Below the pieces are notes generated by a model, which did not search any database, was not told the DNA's origin, and saw only the letters and a list, made by a program, of their open reading frames with translations. This document shows, in pieces, positions 1 to 5,123 of a stretch of DNA of 5,123 nucleotides (positions are counted from its first letter, which is position 1; every line of letters starts with the position of its first letter). Made by a program: the position numbers and the translations under genes. This DNA is from Planctomycetota bacterium (GTDB lineage Bacteria; Planctomycetota; UBA8108): contig PAOC01000056.1 of NCBI GenBank assembly GCA_002708465.1, positions 1-5,123 of the forward strand, given 5' to 3'.

Positions 1-314
1 TCAATATTACGCGGACCATTGAGAACCTTTCTTACGCGCCCGAGCTCGGCCTCGACCCCCTGGAGACGAGCCAGGAGGTCTCGCGGTTCGAGGGCAGTCT
101 CCAGCTCCGCCGCCCCATTCAGATACCTACCCTGTGGCGGCCCCCCCACAGGCTCGGTCTCAATCAATGAAGAGATGCTCTTCAACTCTACTCCCTCGAT
201 CTCATCGATCAGGCGGGCCGCCTTCTCGATGAATTTACGACGGCCGCCCAGGTTGGATCCAAGGCCAAGCAGAACCGAGACCTTACCACCAGGCAGCAGC
301 GTTTCTTCGGCCAT
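1..314 (-). CDS. folK: HPPK, 2-amino-4-hydroxy-6-hydroxymethyldihydropteridine pyrophosphokinase (partial, C-terminus cut by window edge)
   Basis: FolK transfers pyrophosphate from ATP to 6-hydroxymethyl-7,8-dihydropterin, the step before dihydropteroate synthase in cytosolic folate synthesis. I translated this frame by hand from the ATG at 314 to the window edge, giving 104 residues. Family hallmarks appear in order: the N-terminal strand and turn VLLGLGSNLG (residues 14-23), the pterin-binding loop ETEPVGGPPQGRYLN (52-66), an ELET strand (70-73), LLARLQGVEAELGR (80-93), and GPRNI (100-104). GPRNI leads into the usual GPRxIDxDIL metal-binding motif, so the catalytic aspartates lie just outside the window. 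FolK is normally about 160 residues, so roughly the last third is missing here through the window cut, not through a break in the gene. The start is 6 nt after the pssA stop, with GGAG (325-328) 10 nt upstream, indicating translation from the psd-pssA transcript. The family call is very secure. Confidence 0.93.
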   Translation of the reverse strand, partial: MAEETLLPGGKVSVLLGLGSNLGGRRKFIEKAARLIDEIEGVELKSISSLIETEPVGGPPQGRYLNGAAELETALEPRDLLARLQGVEAELGRVRKVLNGPRNI

Positions 315-320
315 AATGCT

Positions 321-1193
321 TCAGCTCCGCTGCAATACCTGCGGCTCCTCCTCATCCGCCTGGGAGCTTCCCCTGCCAAAAAAGACCAGGCGAAACAGGA
401 ACATAACGGGTGTCCATACGAGGTACCCGATAAAAGCCAGGGGAAGGAACACCTCGGGAACAATCGCCAATAGCAGGGCGGCGAAGATGAGGGAGACAAA
501 GAATTCCCAGGAGTGAGACCTCCCAAAAATCCTGGAACCGACATGCTCAAACTTCAGGCGGCTCGAAACCATGGTGAAGCCCAGGAATACCCCCAGGAAG
601 GGCAGGATATAGGAGATCGCGGTAACGAATGCCTTCATGCTCTCAATGGAAAAAAGATTCTCTGAGATCCACTTGAGCTCCGCCTGTTCGGCCTTCAACA
701 CATAGTTCTGAAAAATAACCAGCGAGGCGACGCAGCCGGCCGCGGCGGGCGAAGGCAGCCCCTTGAAGCAAAGATGTGCATCTTCCTCAGGAGAGTTCTC
801 GACGTTGAACCTGGCCAGCCTCAGAAGGGCTCCAAGAAAATAGGCCAGGGAGAAAAACCACACAACGTTCATCCAGCGCGGGCTGGTACCAAGCTGCATC
901 TGAAAAATCATGAAGGCTGGAACGAGCCCAAAGGTAATGAGATCACAAAGTGAATCAAGCTGGGCGCCCAGCTCGGTGGCGCCCTTCACCATCCTGGCAA
1001 CCTTGCCGTCAAATGCATCGAAGAGCATCCCCAGCAAAATCAGGTAGCCGGCAAAAACCAGGTTCTCCGGATTCGCCAGGGAGTTGTCCTCAGCCAGCTG
1101 CAGCTGGCTGAGCTTGACCAGGGCAGCGAAACCGCAGATACCATTGCCGATGGTAAGCAGGTTGGCGAATAAACTTCCCCGGCGCAATTCCAT
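321..1193 (-). CDS. pssA: CDP-diacylglycerol--serine O-phosphatidyltransferase (phosphatidylserine synthase, membrane type)
   Basis: PssA condenses CDP-diacylglycerol with L-serine to give phosphatidylserine and CMP, the first committed step toward phosphatidylethanolamine, at the cytoplasmic membrane. The 290-residue product carries the complete CDP-alcohol phosphatidyltransferase signature: D59, D62-G63, A66-R67, G76, D80 and D84, spaced as DxxDGxxAR-x8-GxxxDxxxD. The opening LFANLLTIGNGICGF (8-22), the ARFN block (127-130) and FKGLPSPAAAG (143-153) are typical of the integral-membrane (Bacillus-type, class II) synthases rather than the HKD-type E. coli enzyme. Several hydrophobic helices follow (about 15-27, 46-58, 86-98, 109-125, 150-166, 188-210, 230-270). 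The charged tail after 272 is probably cytosolic. The ATG at 1193 lies 4 nt after the psd stop and is preceded by AGAGGA 8 nt upstream, inside the psd end. The adjacent psd supplies the next enzyme of the pathway. Confidence 0.95.
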   Translation of the reverse strand: MELRRGSLFANLLTIGNGICGFAALVKLSQLQLAEDNSLANPENLVFAGYLILLGMLFDAFDGKVARMVKGATELGAQLDSLCDLITFGLVPAFMIFQMQLGTSPRWMNVVWFFSLAYFLGALLRLARFNVENSPEEDAHLCFKGLPSPAAAGCVASLVIFQNYVLKAEQAELKWISENLFSIESMKAFVTAISYILPFLGVFLGFTMVSSRLKFEHVGSRIFGRSHSWEFFVSLIFAALLLAIVPEVFLPLAFIGYLVWTPVMFLFRLVFFGRGSSQADEEEPQVLQRS

Positions 1194-1197
1194 GGAT

Positions 1198-1989
1198 CTA
1201 ATCCTCTGTAATTTCCTCGGCTTCTACAGGCGCGAACCTTCCAAGAACGCTAAGACCCCCGCTGACCTTGTCCTTCACTGAAACCGCCGGCTGGAACCCT
1301 GCCGCCAACGGCACGATGACCTCCGTGCGTGAGCCGTACTTAATCATACCGATCAACCCACCCCTGACCACAAGATCCTTCTCTTCAAGAGGGCAGATAA
1401 TCCGCCTGGCTATCGCTCCAGAAATCTGCCTGAGCAAAAGCGGAACATCAGGCGCCCCGTCCTCTCGGATCCTCATGCCAATCGAGTTGCTTTCATTGGA
1501 GAGCGTCGCAGCCGCATCATAGGCAACCGCAAAACCTCCCTCCTTGTACTTGATCCACTCGATCTCACCAGCGCAGGGCGCCCGGTTAACATGGACATTG
1601 AACACCGAAAGAAAGATCCCAATCCTCAGACACCTTCCACCGATGTAGTCATTCTCTTCAATCTCCTCAATGTCCCAGATGGTTCCATCCGCCGGTGAAA
1701 CAAGCACTCCGCCCTCTGCTGGAATGGTCCGCTTTGGATTGCGGAAAAACAGCACCATAAAGCTACCGAACCCTACAGCCAGACCGCACAGGATATACCA
1801 CCAGGGGCCAAACCATACCGCGAGGGCGAACCCCCCCAGAAACGCAAGGGTACTGATCCCAGACCATTTAAAAATATCGCTACGCCCCCAGGGAGCAAAA
1901 TAGGCCTCATCTAACTTCAGCAACTCACCAGGATGACTCTCTGGCTGCCCAATACCCATCAATCCACACTCGGTTGAAGGTCCAGTCAT
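1198..1989 (-). CDS. psd: Phosphatidylserine decarboxylase proenzyme (short, GS-cleaving type)
   Basis: Psd decarboxylates phosphatidylserine to phosphatidylethanolamine using a pyruvoyl group made by self-cleavage. From the ATG at 1989 the product is 263 residues. Recognisable blocks are APWGRSDI (32-39), a hydrophobic membrane hairpin (about 44-81), FFRNPKRTIP (81-90), the SPADGTIWDI block (98-107), FLSVFNVHVNRAP (126-138), ISGAIARRI (189-197) and the cleavage region GGLIGMIKYGSRTEVIVP (210-227). Cleavage is expected between G219 and S220, leaving an alpha chain of about 44 residues whose serine becomes the pyruvoyl. GS instead of LGST marks the shorter Psd subfamily found in many non-enteric bacteria. 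The frame is open further upstream, and a TTG at 2043 would add 18 residues but has no good Shine-Dalgarno. The ATG at 1989 has GGAG, though 13 nt away. An ATG at 1959 is a third option. The function is secure and the exact start is not. It is first of a psd-pssA-folK unit. Confidence 0.93.
   Translation of the reverse strand: MTGPSTECGLMGIGQPESHPGELLKLDEAYFAPWGRSDIFKWSGISTLAFLGGFALAVWFGPWWYILCGLAVGFGSFMVLFFRNPKRTIPAEGGVLVSPADGTIWDIEEIEENDYIGGRCLRIGIFLSVFNVHVNRAPCAGEIEWIKYKEGGFAVAYDAAATLSNESNSIGMRIREDGAPDVPLLLRQISGAIARRIICPLEEKDLVVRGGLIGMIKYGSRTEVIVPLAAGFQPAVSVKDKVSGGLSVLGRFAPVEAEEITED
1202..1207 (-). promoter_or_regulatory. Ribosome binding site for pssA, inside the 3' end of psd
   Basis: Minus-strand AGAGGA lies 8 nt before the pssA ATG at 1193 and falls within the last codons of psd. 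It supports this ATG as the pssA start and suggests that translation of the two genes is closely linked. Confidence 0.7.
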
Positions 1990-2126
1990 TAAAGGACTTG
2001 TGCTCCATGAGGATTGGTTTTCAAATACTCCGTAGACCGGCAAATTCGTATTTGCTGCCAGAAACTCGAACAGTTGTTTCAGCAGACCTGCAAATCGATG
2101 AAAACCGGCGACTGAAAACCTAAATT

Positions 2127-2154
2127 ATTATTATTAAATAGTTTACGATATCAA
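2127..2154 (-). promoter_or_regulatory. Predicted sigma70-type promoter for the psd-pssA-folK operon
   Basis: On the minus strand a TTGATA -35 box (2149-2154; 5 of 6 to consensus) is followed after 16 nt by AATAAT (2127-2132; 5 of 6 to TATAAT). Both lie in the most AT-rich part of the window. Transcription would start near 2120, leaving a leader of about 130 nt before the ATG at 1989, or about 77 nt before the TTG at 2043. The AT-rich repeat makes several overlapping -10 choices possible, so the exact register is uncertain. Confidence 0.5.
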
Positions 2155-2225
2155 TGGAAAGCTTGGGATATGGCTGAATCGCACTATTTAGCTCTTCAAC
2201 AGCCTCCCAGGCCAGCCAAACAAGG

Positions 2226-2254
2226 TTGACAGGCCCAATGGCCTAAGTTACAAG
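2226..2254 (+). promoter_or_regulatory. Predicted sigma70-type promoter for eno-ftsB
   Basis: A perfect TTGACA -35 box (2226-2231) is separated by exactly 17 nt from TACAAG (2249-2254; 4 of 6 to TATAAT). The start of transcription would be near 2261, giving a short eno leader of about 35 nt. The spacer contains GGCC-CAAT-GGCC (2232-2243), a small inverted repeat that may be chance. Confidence 0.55.
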
Positions 2255-2295
2255 CCGTTGCTATTAAAGGACATCGACCAAGTAGCATAGACACT

Positions 2296-3576
2296 ATGGA
2301 ATCTCAAAGCAATACCAGAATAGAGCACGTCCAGGGACGACAGGTTTTCGATTCGAGAGGCAACCCGACCGTAGAGGCTGACGTTCGTCTGGCCGACGGT
2401 TCAACCGGCCGAGCGGCTGTTCCCTCGGGGGCGTCAACCGGTGAGCATGAAGCTCTCGAGCTCCGCGATGGAGGAGACACCTACATGGGTAAAGGTGTCC
2501 TCCAGGCAGTAGCCAACATCAACGGAGAACTCAGCCAGGCCCTGGCGGGAAAAGACGCGGTCGATCAACGCTCGATTGACGACACGATGCTTGAGCTCGA
2601 TGGGACCGATGGGAAAAAACGCCTCGGCGCCAACGCCATCCTGGGTGTCTCGATGGCTGCCGCCCGGGCCGCCGCCGCCTCACGCGGCCTCCCCCTCTAC
2701 GTACACCTCGGCAGCGAATCATCCTCGCGACTGCCCTGCCCGATGATGAACATCATCAACGGCGGCGAGCACGCCGACAATAACGTCGATGTCCAGGAAT
2801 TCATGGTCCTTCCTTCCGGAGCTGCCAGCTTCACCGAGGCGATGAGAATGGGGTCTGAAATATACCATCATCTCAAAACGGTTCTCTCGGCCGACGGCCT
2901 CAGCACCGCGGTAGGAGATGAAGGAGGCTTCGCCCCCAACCTCGGCTCCAATGAAGACGCTGTCAAGATCATCCTGCAGGCTGTCGAGGCGGCGGGCTAC
3001 AAGGCCGGCGAAGATGTCCAGATCTCTCTCGACGTAGCAGCCTCTGAGTTCTTTAACAAGGAGACCGGGGAATACGAGCTCACGGGGGAGGGACGAAAGC
3101 TCGACGCCGATCAAATGATCGAGTTCTACACGAACCTTGTCGACAGCTACCCCATCTTCTCCATCGAAGACCCCCTGGATGAAAATGACTGGGAAGGCTG
3201 GCAGAAGATGACAGCTGCCCTCGGCGAGCGGGTCTGCCTGGTCGGTGATGATCTCTTCGTCACCAACATCAAGCGCCTGCAGCGAGGCATCGAAGAGAAG
3301 TCCGCGAACGCAATCCTGATCAAGCTGAACCAGATTGGTAGTGTTTCCGAAACCCTGGATGCAATCGAGCTGGCCAGGGAAAACGGCTTCAAGAACCTGA
3401 TCTCTCACCGCTCAGGTGAGACTGAAGACTCCTTCATTGCCGACCTTGCGGTGGCAACCGAGGCCGGGCTGATCAAGACAGGCGCCCCCTGTCGAAGCGA
3501 TCGGGTAGCAAAATACAATCAACTGTTGAGAATTGAAGAGAAACTCGCTGGAGGAGCGGTCTATGGGATCGGATAA
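2296..3576 (+). CDS. eno: Enolase (phosphopyruvate hydratase)
   Basis: Enolase interconverts 2-phosphoglycerate and phosphoenolpyruvate in glycolysis and gluconeogenesis; it is a cytosolic, Mg2+-dependent enzyme. The 426-residue length is normal for bacteria. Visible landmarks are [17 protein letters not shown] (14-30), the mobile catalytic loop [10 protein letters not shown] (44-53), [12 protein letters not shown] (110-121), [20 protein letters not shown] (151-170; E168), [10 protein letters not shown] (206-215; acid E209), and the metal ligands D246, E291 and D318. The catalytic base K343 lies in LIKLNQIG, followed by SHRSGETED (370-378; H371, R372, S373) and K394. No key residue is missing. 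The ATG at 2296 places GRxxxDSRGNPT at the usual distance, with an N-terminus a few residues longer than usual. Upstream in frame there is no ATG, GTG or TTG before a stop at 2227-2229. Only AAAGGA, 24 nt away, resembles a Shine-Dalgarno. The gene's end overlaps the downstream ftsB-like gene by 14 nt. Confidence 0.98.
   Translation: MESQSNTRIEHVQGRQVFDSRGNPTVEADVRLADGSTGRAAVPSGASTGEHEALELRDGGDTYMGKGVLQAVANINGELSQALAGKDAVDQRSIDDTMLELDGTDGKKRLGANAILGVSMAAARAAAASRGLPLYVHLGSESSSRLPCPMMNIINGGEHADNNVDVQEFMVLPSGAASFTEAMRMGSEIYHHLKTVLSADGLSTAVGDEGGFAPNLGSNEDAVKIILQAVEAAGYKAGEDVQISLDVAASEFFNKETGEYELTGEGRKLDADQMIEFYTNLVDSYPIFSIEDPLDENDWEGWQKMTAALGERVCLVGDDLFVTNIKRLQRGIEEKSANAILIKLNQIGSVSETLDAIELARENGFKNLISHRSGETEDSFIADLAVATEAGLIKTGAPCRSDRVAKYNQLLRIEEKLAGGAVYGIG
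3550..3556 (+). promoter_or_regulatory. Ribosome binding site for the ftsB-like gene, inside eno
   Basis: GGAGGAG lies 6 nt before the ATG at 3563 and is close to the ideal anti-16S match. It decides the start of the downstream gene: the TTG at 3533, in the same frame and 10 codons earlier, has no comparable site. Because it sits inside the final eno codons, ribosomes finishing eno would pass over it. Confidence 0.8.
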
Positions 3577-3874
3577 GGGAAGAGTTTTCTGGCGGGAGGT
3601 GTACTGGTTCGCCGTCATCGCGTTAATTGCGGTTACGGTCGCTCTCCTCGTCCTTCCGCCGCGCGCCGTCAGGTACAGCAGCCTAGGTCGCCTTGAAAAC
3701 GAGCTGGAGGCCAAGAACGAGCGTCTTGACGAGCAGCAGAAGAAGCTGTTGAGCGCTATCACCGCTATGAAGGAAGACGACTTCTACAAGCAGAACGTCT
3801 TCCGCAAGGTTCTCGGCGTCAAGAAGAACGACGAAGAGTTCCTCGATGGAAAGGGCGCGACCGAAAACCGCTAA
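3563..3874 (+). CDS. ftsB: FtsB/DivIC-like septum formation initiator, small membrane coiled-coil division protein
   Basis: FtsB (DivIC in Gram-positives) bridges FtsL and FtsQ in the divisome, where the complex helps activate septal peptidoglycan synthesis. The 103-residue product has the family layout: a short charged cytosolic N-terminus (1-12), one membrane helix (about 13-31, [17 protein letters not shown]), and a heptad-rich coiled coil (about 40-70, [19 protein letters not shown]...). A terminal block [20 protein letters not shown] (72-91) matches the family's D-P-x-Y-hydrophobic-E...ARE-x-LG...P/N-x-E pattern. The length is typical (about 90-120). Its start overlaps the end of eno by 14 nt with a strong Shine-Dalgarno, so the pair is translationally linked. 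The eno-ftsB order is the same as in E. coli and relatives, which supports the name. Sequence similarity in this family is low, so FtsL- or DivIC-like alternatives cannot be excluded. Confidence 0.85.
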   Translation: MGSDKGRVFWREVYWFAVIALIAVTVALLVLPPRAVRYSSLGRLENELEAKNERLDEQQKKLLSAITAMKEDDFYKQNVFRKVLGVKKNDEEFLDGKGATENR

Positions 3875-3879
3875 GACCC

Positions 3880-3901
3880 CTTCTTCCCGTTGCGGAAGAA
3901 G
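3880..3901. terminator. Hairpin in the convergent gap after the ftsB-like gene
   Basis: CTTCTTCC (3880-3887) pairs perfectly with GGAAGAAG (3894-3901) around a 6-nt loop, starting 5 nt after the ftsB-like stop. It could end transcription or protect the 3' end of the eno-ftsB mRNA. No run of T follows on either strand, so it is not a canonical intrinsic terminator. Confidence 0.4.
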
Positions 3902-3927
3902 AAAGGAGCAGGGCGATTTCGGCGCAG

Positions 3928-3946
3928 GGGAACGGCCGGGGTTCCC
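3928..3946. terminator. Second hairpin, abutting the stop codon of the LysM gene
   Basis: GGGAAC (3928-3933) pairs with GTTCCC (3941-3946) around a GC-rich 7-nt loop, directly next to the LysM gene's stop at 3947-3949. On the plus strand it is followed only by TTAT, and on the minus strand by no T-run. With the neighbouring hairpin it may separate the two convergent transcripts, but termination is not proven by sequence. Confidence 0.35.
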
Positions 3947-4954
3947 TTATAGCTTCGGCACCCGCAAGCTCATACCCACCTGGAGCAGATCTCCAGTGAA
4001 CTCAAGGTGCAGGTTCTTGTTGACCGCATAGAACCTGTCCTTGTACTTGGTGCTGCCAAGCAGTTTCTTTGCGATCCCGCCGAGAGTATCGTTCTTCTTT
4101 ACCGTATAAAACGCCCTAGGTGAAGTCTTCGTGGCGGCAGCAGCGGCCTTGGGCGGAGTTGGAACCGCCTGCTTTTTCGTTTTTCCTGCAACCTGCTTCT
4201 TCGGCTGCTTGACCGCTTCCGGAGGAGGCGAAGGAATCACCACCACCTTGCCGGGCTCGAACCGCACGCCCTTGTTGGCCGCGGAAATCCTAGGATGGAG
4301 ATATCCCTTCCCATAGTATTGAGTAGCCAGCACCCAATAGCTCTCACCCTTCTTGATCGTATGCTTCTTTGGATAGCCCGGAACCTTGGCGACTCGAGTT
4401 TTGTTCGCAGGAGGATTCGCGGAAAAAGTTCTTGTTGGCGGTGCCTCAACCGTCGTCCCGGATCCGCGGGCAATCGTTTCCGCGCCCGGGGTATCCGCAA
4501 CGGGTGAAGCGGCTGTCGCTGCTCTCTCTTCTATGAGGGTATTCGATTCTGGAGGAAGTGAAGTGCTCACGCCCGTCCCCACAGCGACCTCTCCGGGGGT
4601 TCCCTCTTCCGCCTCCCCCACCAATCCCTGGGGATTGCTTTCCGTTGTTACTATTGGGACAGCCGCAACAGGCGGCAAGGTGCCGACCGGCTCAGCGGTT
4701 CGCCCAATGGGTACAAACCTTCCCCCGCTAGATGACGGGGTCCGGAAGAACGGCTTTCGCGGAGGCAACCTGTTGGACCCTCTCCTGGTCTCGGCATTAC
4801 CGGAGACCACGCTCTCACCACCGGGTTCGCCCGTAGCGACAACAGGATCCGTTCGCCCCTCATTAACCGGCGCGCCCGTCTTTACATATTTCGCAACCAC
4901 AACCACAAGCAGGATCATCAACCCTACGATGGCAACCTTGGTACTATTGGCCAT
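3947..4954 (-). CDS. Membrane-anchored protein with two C-terminal LysM domains and a long disordered linker
   Basis: LysM domains bind the glycan chains of peptidoglycan and related N-acetylglucosamine polymers, so this protein probably ties the inner membrane to the cell wall or presents a wall-binding module in the periplasm. The 335 residues begin with a short charged tip and one hydrophobic helix (about 7-22, VAIVGLMILLVVVVAK). It has no lipobox cysteine and no obvious signal-peptidase site, so an uncleaved anchor is likely. Residues 24-195 are a low-complexity Gly/Pro/Thr/Val/Glu-rich linker with no recognisable domain. LysM-1 spans about 196-242 (KKHTIKKGESYWVLATQYYG then IPSPP). A Lys/Ala/Pro spacer follows (243-280), and LysM-2 spans about 281-334 (FYTVKKNDTLGGIAKKLLGS to GMSLRVPK). 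No catalytic domain is visible. The ATG at 4954 has GGAGG 6 nt upstream. The specific gene name and partner are unknown. It is convergent with ftsB and has its own promoter. Confidence 0.9.
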   Translation of the reverse strand: MANSTKVAIVGLMILLVVVVAKYVKTGAPVNEGRTDPVVATGEPGGESVVSGNAETRRGSNRLPPRKPFFRTPSSSGGRFVPIGRTAEPVGTLPPVAAVPIVTTESNPQGLVGEAEEGTPGEVAVGTGVSTSLPPESNTLIEERAATAASPVADTPGAETIARGSGTTVEAPPTRTFSANPPANKTRVAKVPGYPKKHTIKKGESYWVLATQYYGKGYLHPRISAANKGVRFEPGKVVVIPSPPPEAVKQPKKQVAGKTKKQAVPTPPKAAAAATKTSPRAFYTVKKNDTLGGIAKKLLGSTKYKDRFYAVNKNLHLEFTGDLLQVGMSLRVPKL

Positions 4955-4958
4955 CCTC

Positions 4959-4965
4959 TTCCTCC
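4959..4965 (-). promoter_or_regulatory. Ribosome binding site for the LysM gene
   Basis: Minus-strand GGAGGAA (its GGAGG core ends 6 nt before the ATG at 4954) is a strong Shine-Dalgarno and fixes this start, which also places the hydrophobic anchor at the very N-terminus. Confidence 0.75.
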
Positions 4966-5063
4966 GACTTCTTTTCCGCTAAAAAGCACTCTTCACAACA
5001 CTTAAACCTCAAGCCGAGGGAAACTCCCTTCCCTGAAGGCTCCGTATGACGAGGTCTAAACAG

Positions 5064-5092
5064 ATTAAAACTTTAGCAGAACTTGAGGTCAA
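5064..5092 (-). promoter_or_regulatory. Predicted sigma70-type promoter for the LysM gene
   Basis: On the minus strand TTGACC (5087-5092; 5 of 6) is followed after exactly 17 nt by TTTAAT (5064-5069; 5 of 6 to TATAAT). Transcription would start near 5057, leaving a leader of about 100 nt. The leader contains two overlapping short stem-loops, 5017-5029 (AGGGA/TCCCT) and 5027-5039 (CCTTC/GAAGG), that cannot form at the same time. Confidence 0.6.
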
Positions 5093-5100
5093 TAGAGAAA

Positions 5101-5116
5101 TCCCTAAATAAAGGGA
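5101..5116. repeat. Short inverted repeat at the right edge
   Basis: TCCCT (5101-5105) and AGGGA (5112-5116) flank an AT-only 6-nt loop. On the minus strand it is followed by TTTCTCTATT, so it could be a weak terminator for a gene beyond the right edge, or an operator just upstream of the LysM promoter. The stem is only 5 bp, so chance is a serious alternative. No coding region is seen from 4955 to 5123. Confidence 0.3.
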
Positions 5117-5123
5117 GGGAGCC

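Larger units (their letters stand above)
1990..2295. other. Divergent intergenic region between psd and eno
   Basis: About 300 nt without a convincing gene; up to 54 nt at the left end could be psd coding if its TTG start at 2043 is used. It contains a strongly AT-rich block at about 2121-2160, within which lies a run of ATT repeats (2127-2135). A psd-facing promoter overlaps this block and an eno-facing promoter sits at 2226-2254. I see no riboswitch fold, no tRNA and no terminator with a U-tract here. A weak inverted repeat, GGCTG at about 2172-2176 with CAGCC at about 2200-2204, has too long a loop to interpret. Confidence 0.6.

Noticed and set aside
19..516. Open frame of 165 codons on the plus strand across folK and pssA
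   Set aside because: It is antisense to two well-supported genes and runs through their junction. The product is Arg/Ser-rich with no recognisable motif.
209..550. Minus-strand frame of 113 codons overlapping the pssA-folK junction
   Set aside because: It is out of frame with both pssA and folK, which explain the DNA fully. It has no ribosome site or domain of its own.
2172..2204. GGCTG/CAGCC inverted repeat upstream of eno as a possible operator or riboswitch
   Set aside because: It is only 5 bp with a loop over 20 nt and no supporting structure, so it is within chance expectation.
2719..3408. Open frame of 229 codons antisense to eno
   Set aside because: It lies wholly inside enolase, whose sense frame has every catalytic residue. 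The antisense product matches no family I recognise. Long antisense frames are expected opposite GC-rich coding DNA.
3533..3562. TTG at 3533 as the start of the ftsB-like gene
   Set aside because: It lacks a ribosome site, whereas the ATG at 3563 has GGAGGAG at ideal spacing. The extra residues are charged and not part of the family pattern.
4386..4982. Open frame of 198 codons antisense to the LysM gene
   Set aside because: Its composition mirrors the low-complexity linker of the real gene, and it shows no domain. The sense frame has a strong ribosome site and clear LysM domains.
1..5123. Possible defence system, mobile element or novel biosynthetic cluster
   Set aside because: All six genes belong to known housekeeping or envelope families. 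I saw no transposase, integrase, nuclease, toxin-antitoxin pair, CRISPR-like spaced repeat or terminal repeats.

Overview
The window holds six protein-coding genes on both strands. All six belong to recognisable bacterial families, and I found no mobile element, CRISPR array, rRNA or tRNA. The protein families, the Shine-Dalgarno sites and the sigma70-like promoters all point to a bacterium with moderately high GC. The phylum cannot be fixed from this piece alone. The short GS-type phosphatidylserine decarboxylase, the eno-ftsB pair and the membrane-anchored Pro/Thr-rich LysM protein would fit a Planctomycetota- or Deltaproteobacteria-like genome, but that is a weak inference.

Layout. Positions 1-1989 (minus strand) hold a compact run read right to left: psd (phosphatidylserine decarboxylase), pssA (phosphatidylserine synthase) and folK (HPPK of folate synthesis, cut by the window's left edge). 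The gaps are only 4 and 6 nt, so this is almost certainly one transcript. Positions 1990-2295 are a divergent regulatory region. It has an AT-rich promoter facing psd and a separate TTGACA-type promoter facing eno. Positions 2296-3874 (plus strand) hold eno (enolase) and an overlapping small FtsB/DivIC-like division gene. Positions 3875-3946 are a short convergent gap with two hairpins. Positions 3947-4954 (minus strand) encode an anchored protein with two C-terminal LysM domains. Its own promoter lies at about 5064-5092, and the rest of the right edge is noncoding.

How the genes work together. PssA makes phosphatidylserine from CDP-diacylglycerol and serine, and Psd decarboxylates it to phosphatidylethanolamine, so the left operon is the complete two-step PE branch. 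FolK is an unrelated folate enzyme that shares the transcript. Enolase is central glycolysis, and its overlap with an FtsB-like gene repeats the eno-ftsB arrangement known from gammaproteobacteria. The FtsB-like and LysM proteins both act at the cell envelope (divisome and peptidoglycan binding).

This is an ordinary housekeeping region. I looked for an undescribed system and did not find convincing evidence of one. The points worth a second look are start-site questions, the folK linkage, the strong eno promoter paired with a weak ribosome-binding site, and the unusual linker of the LysM protein.
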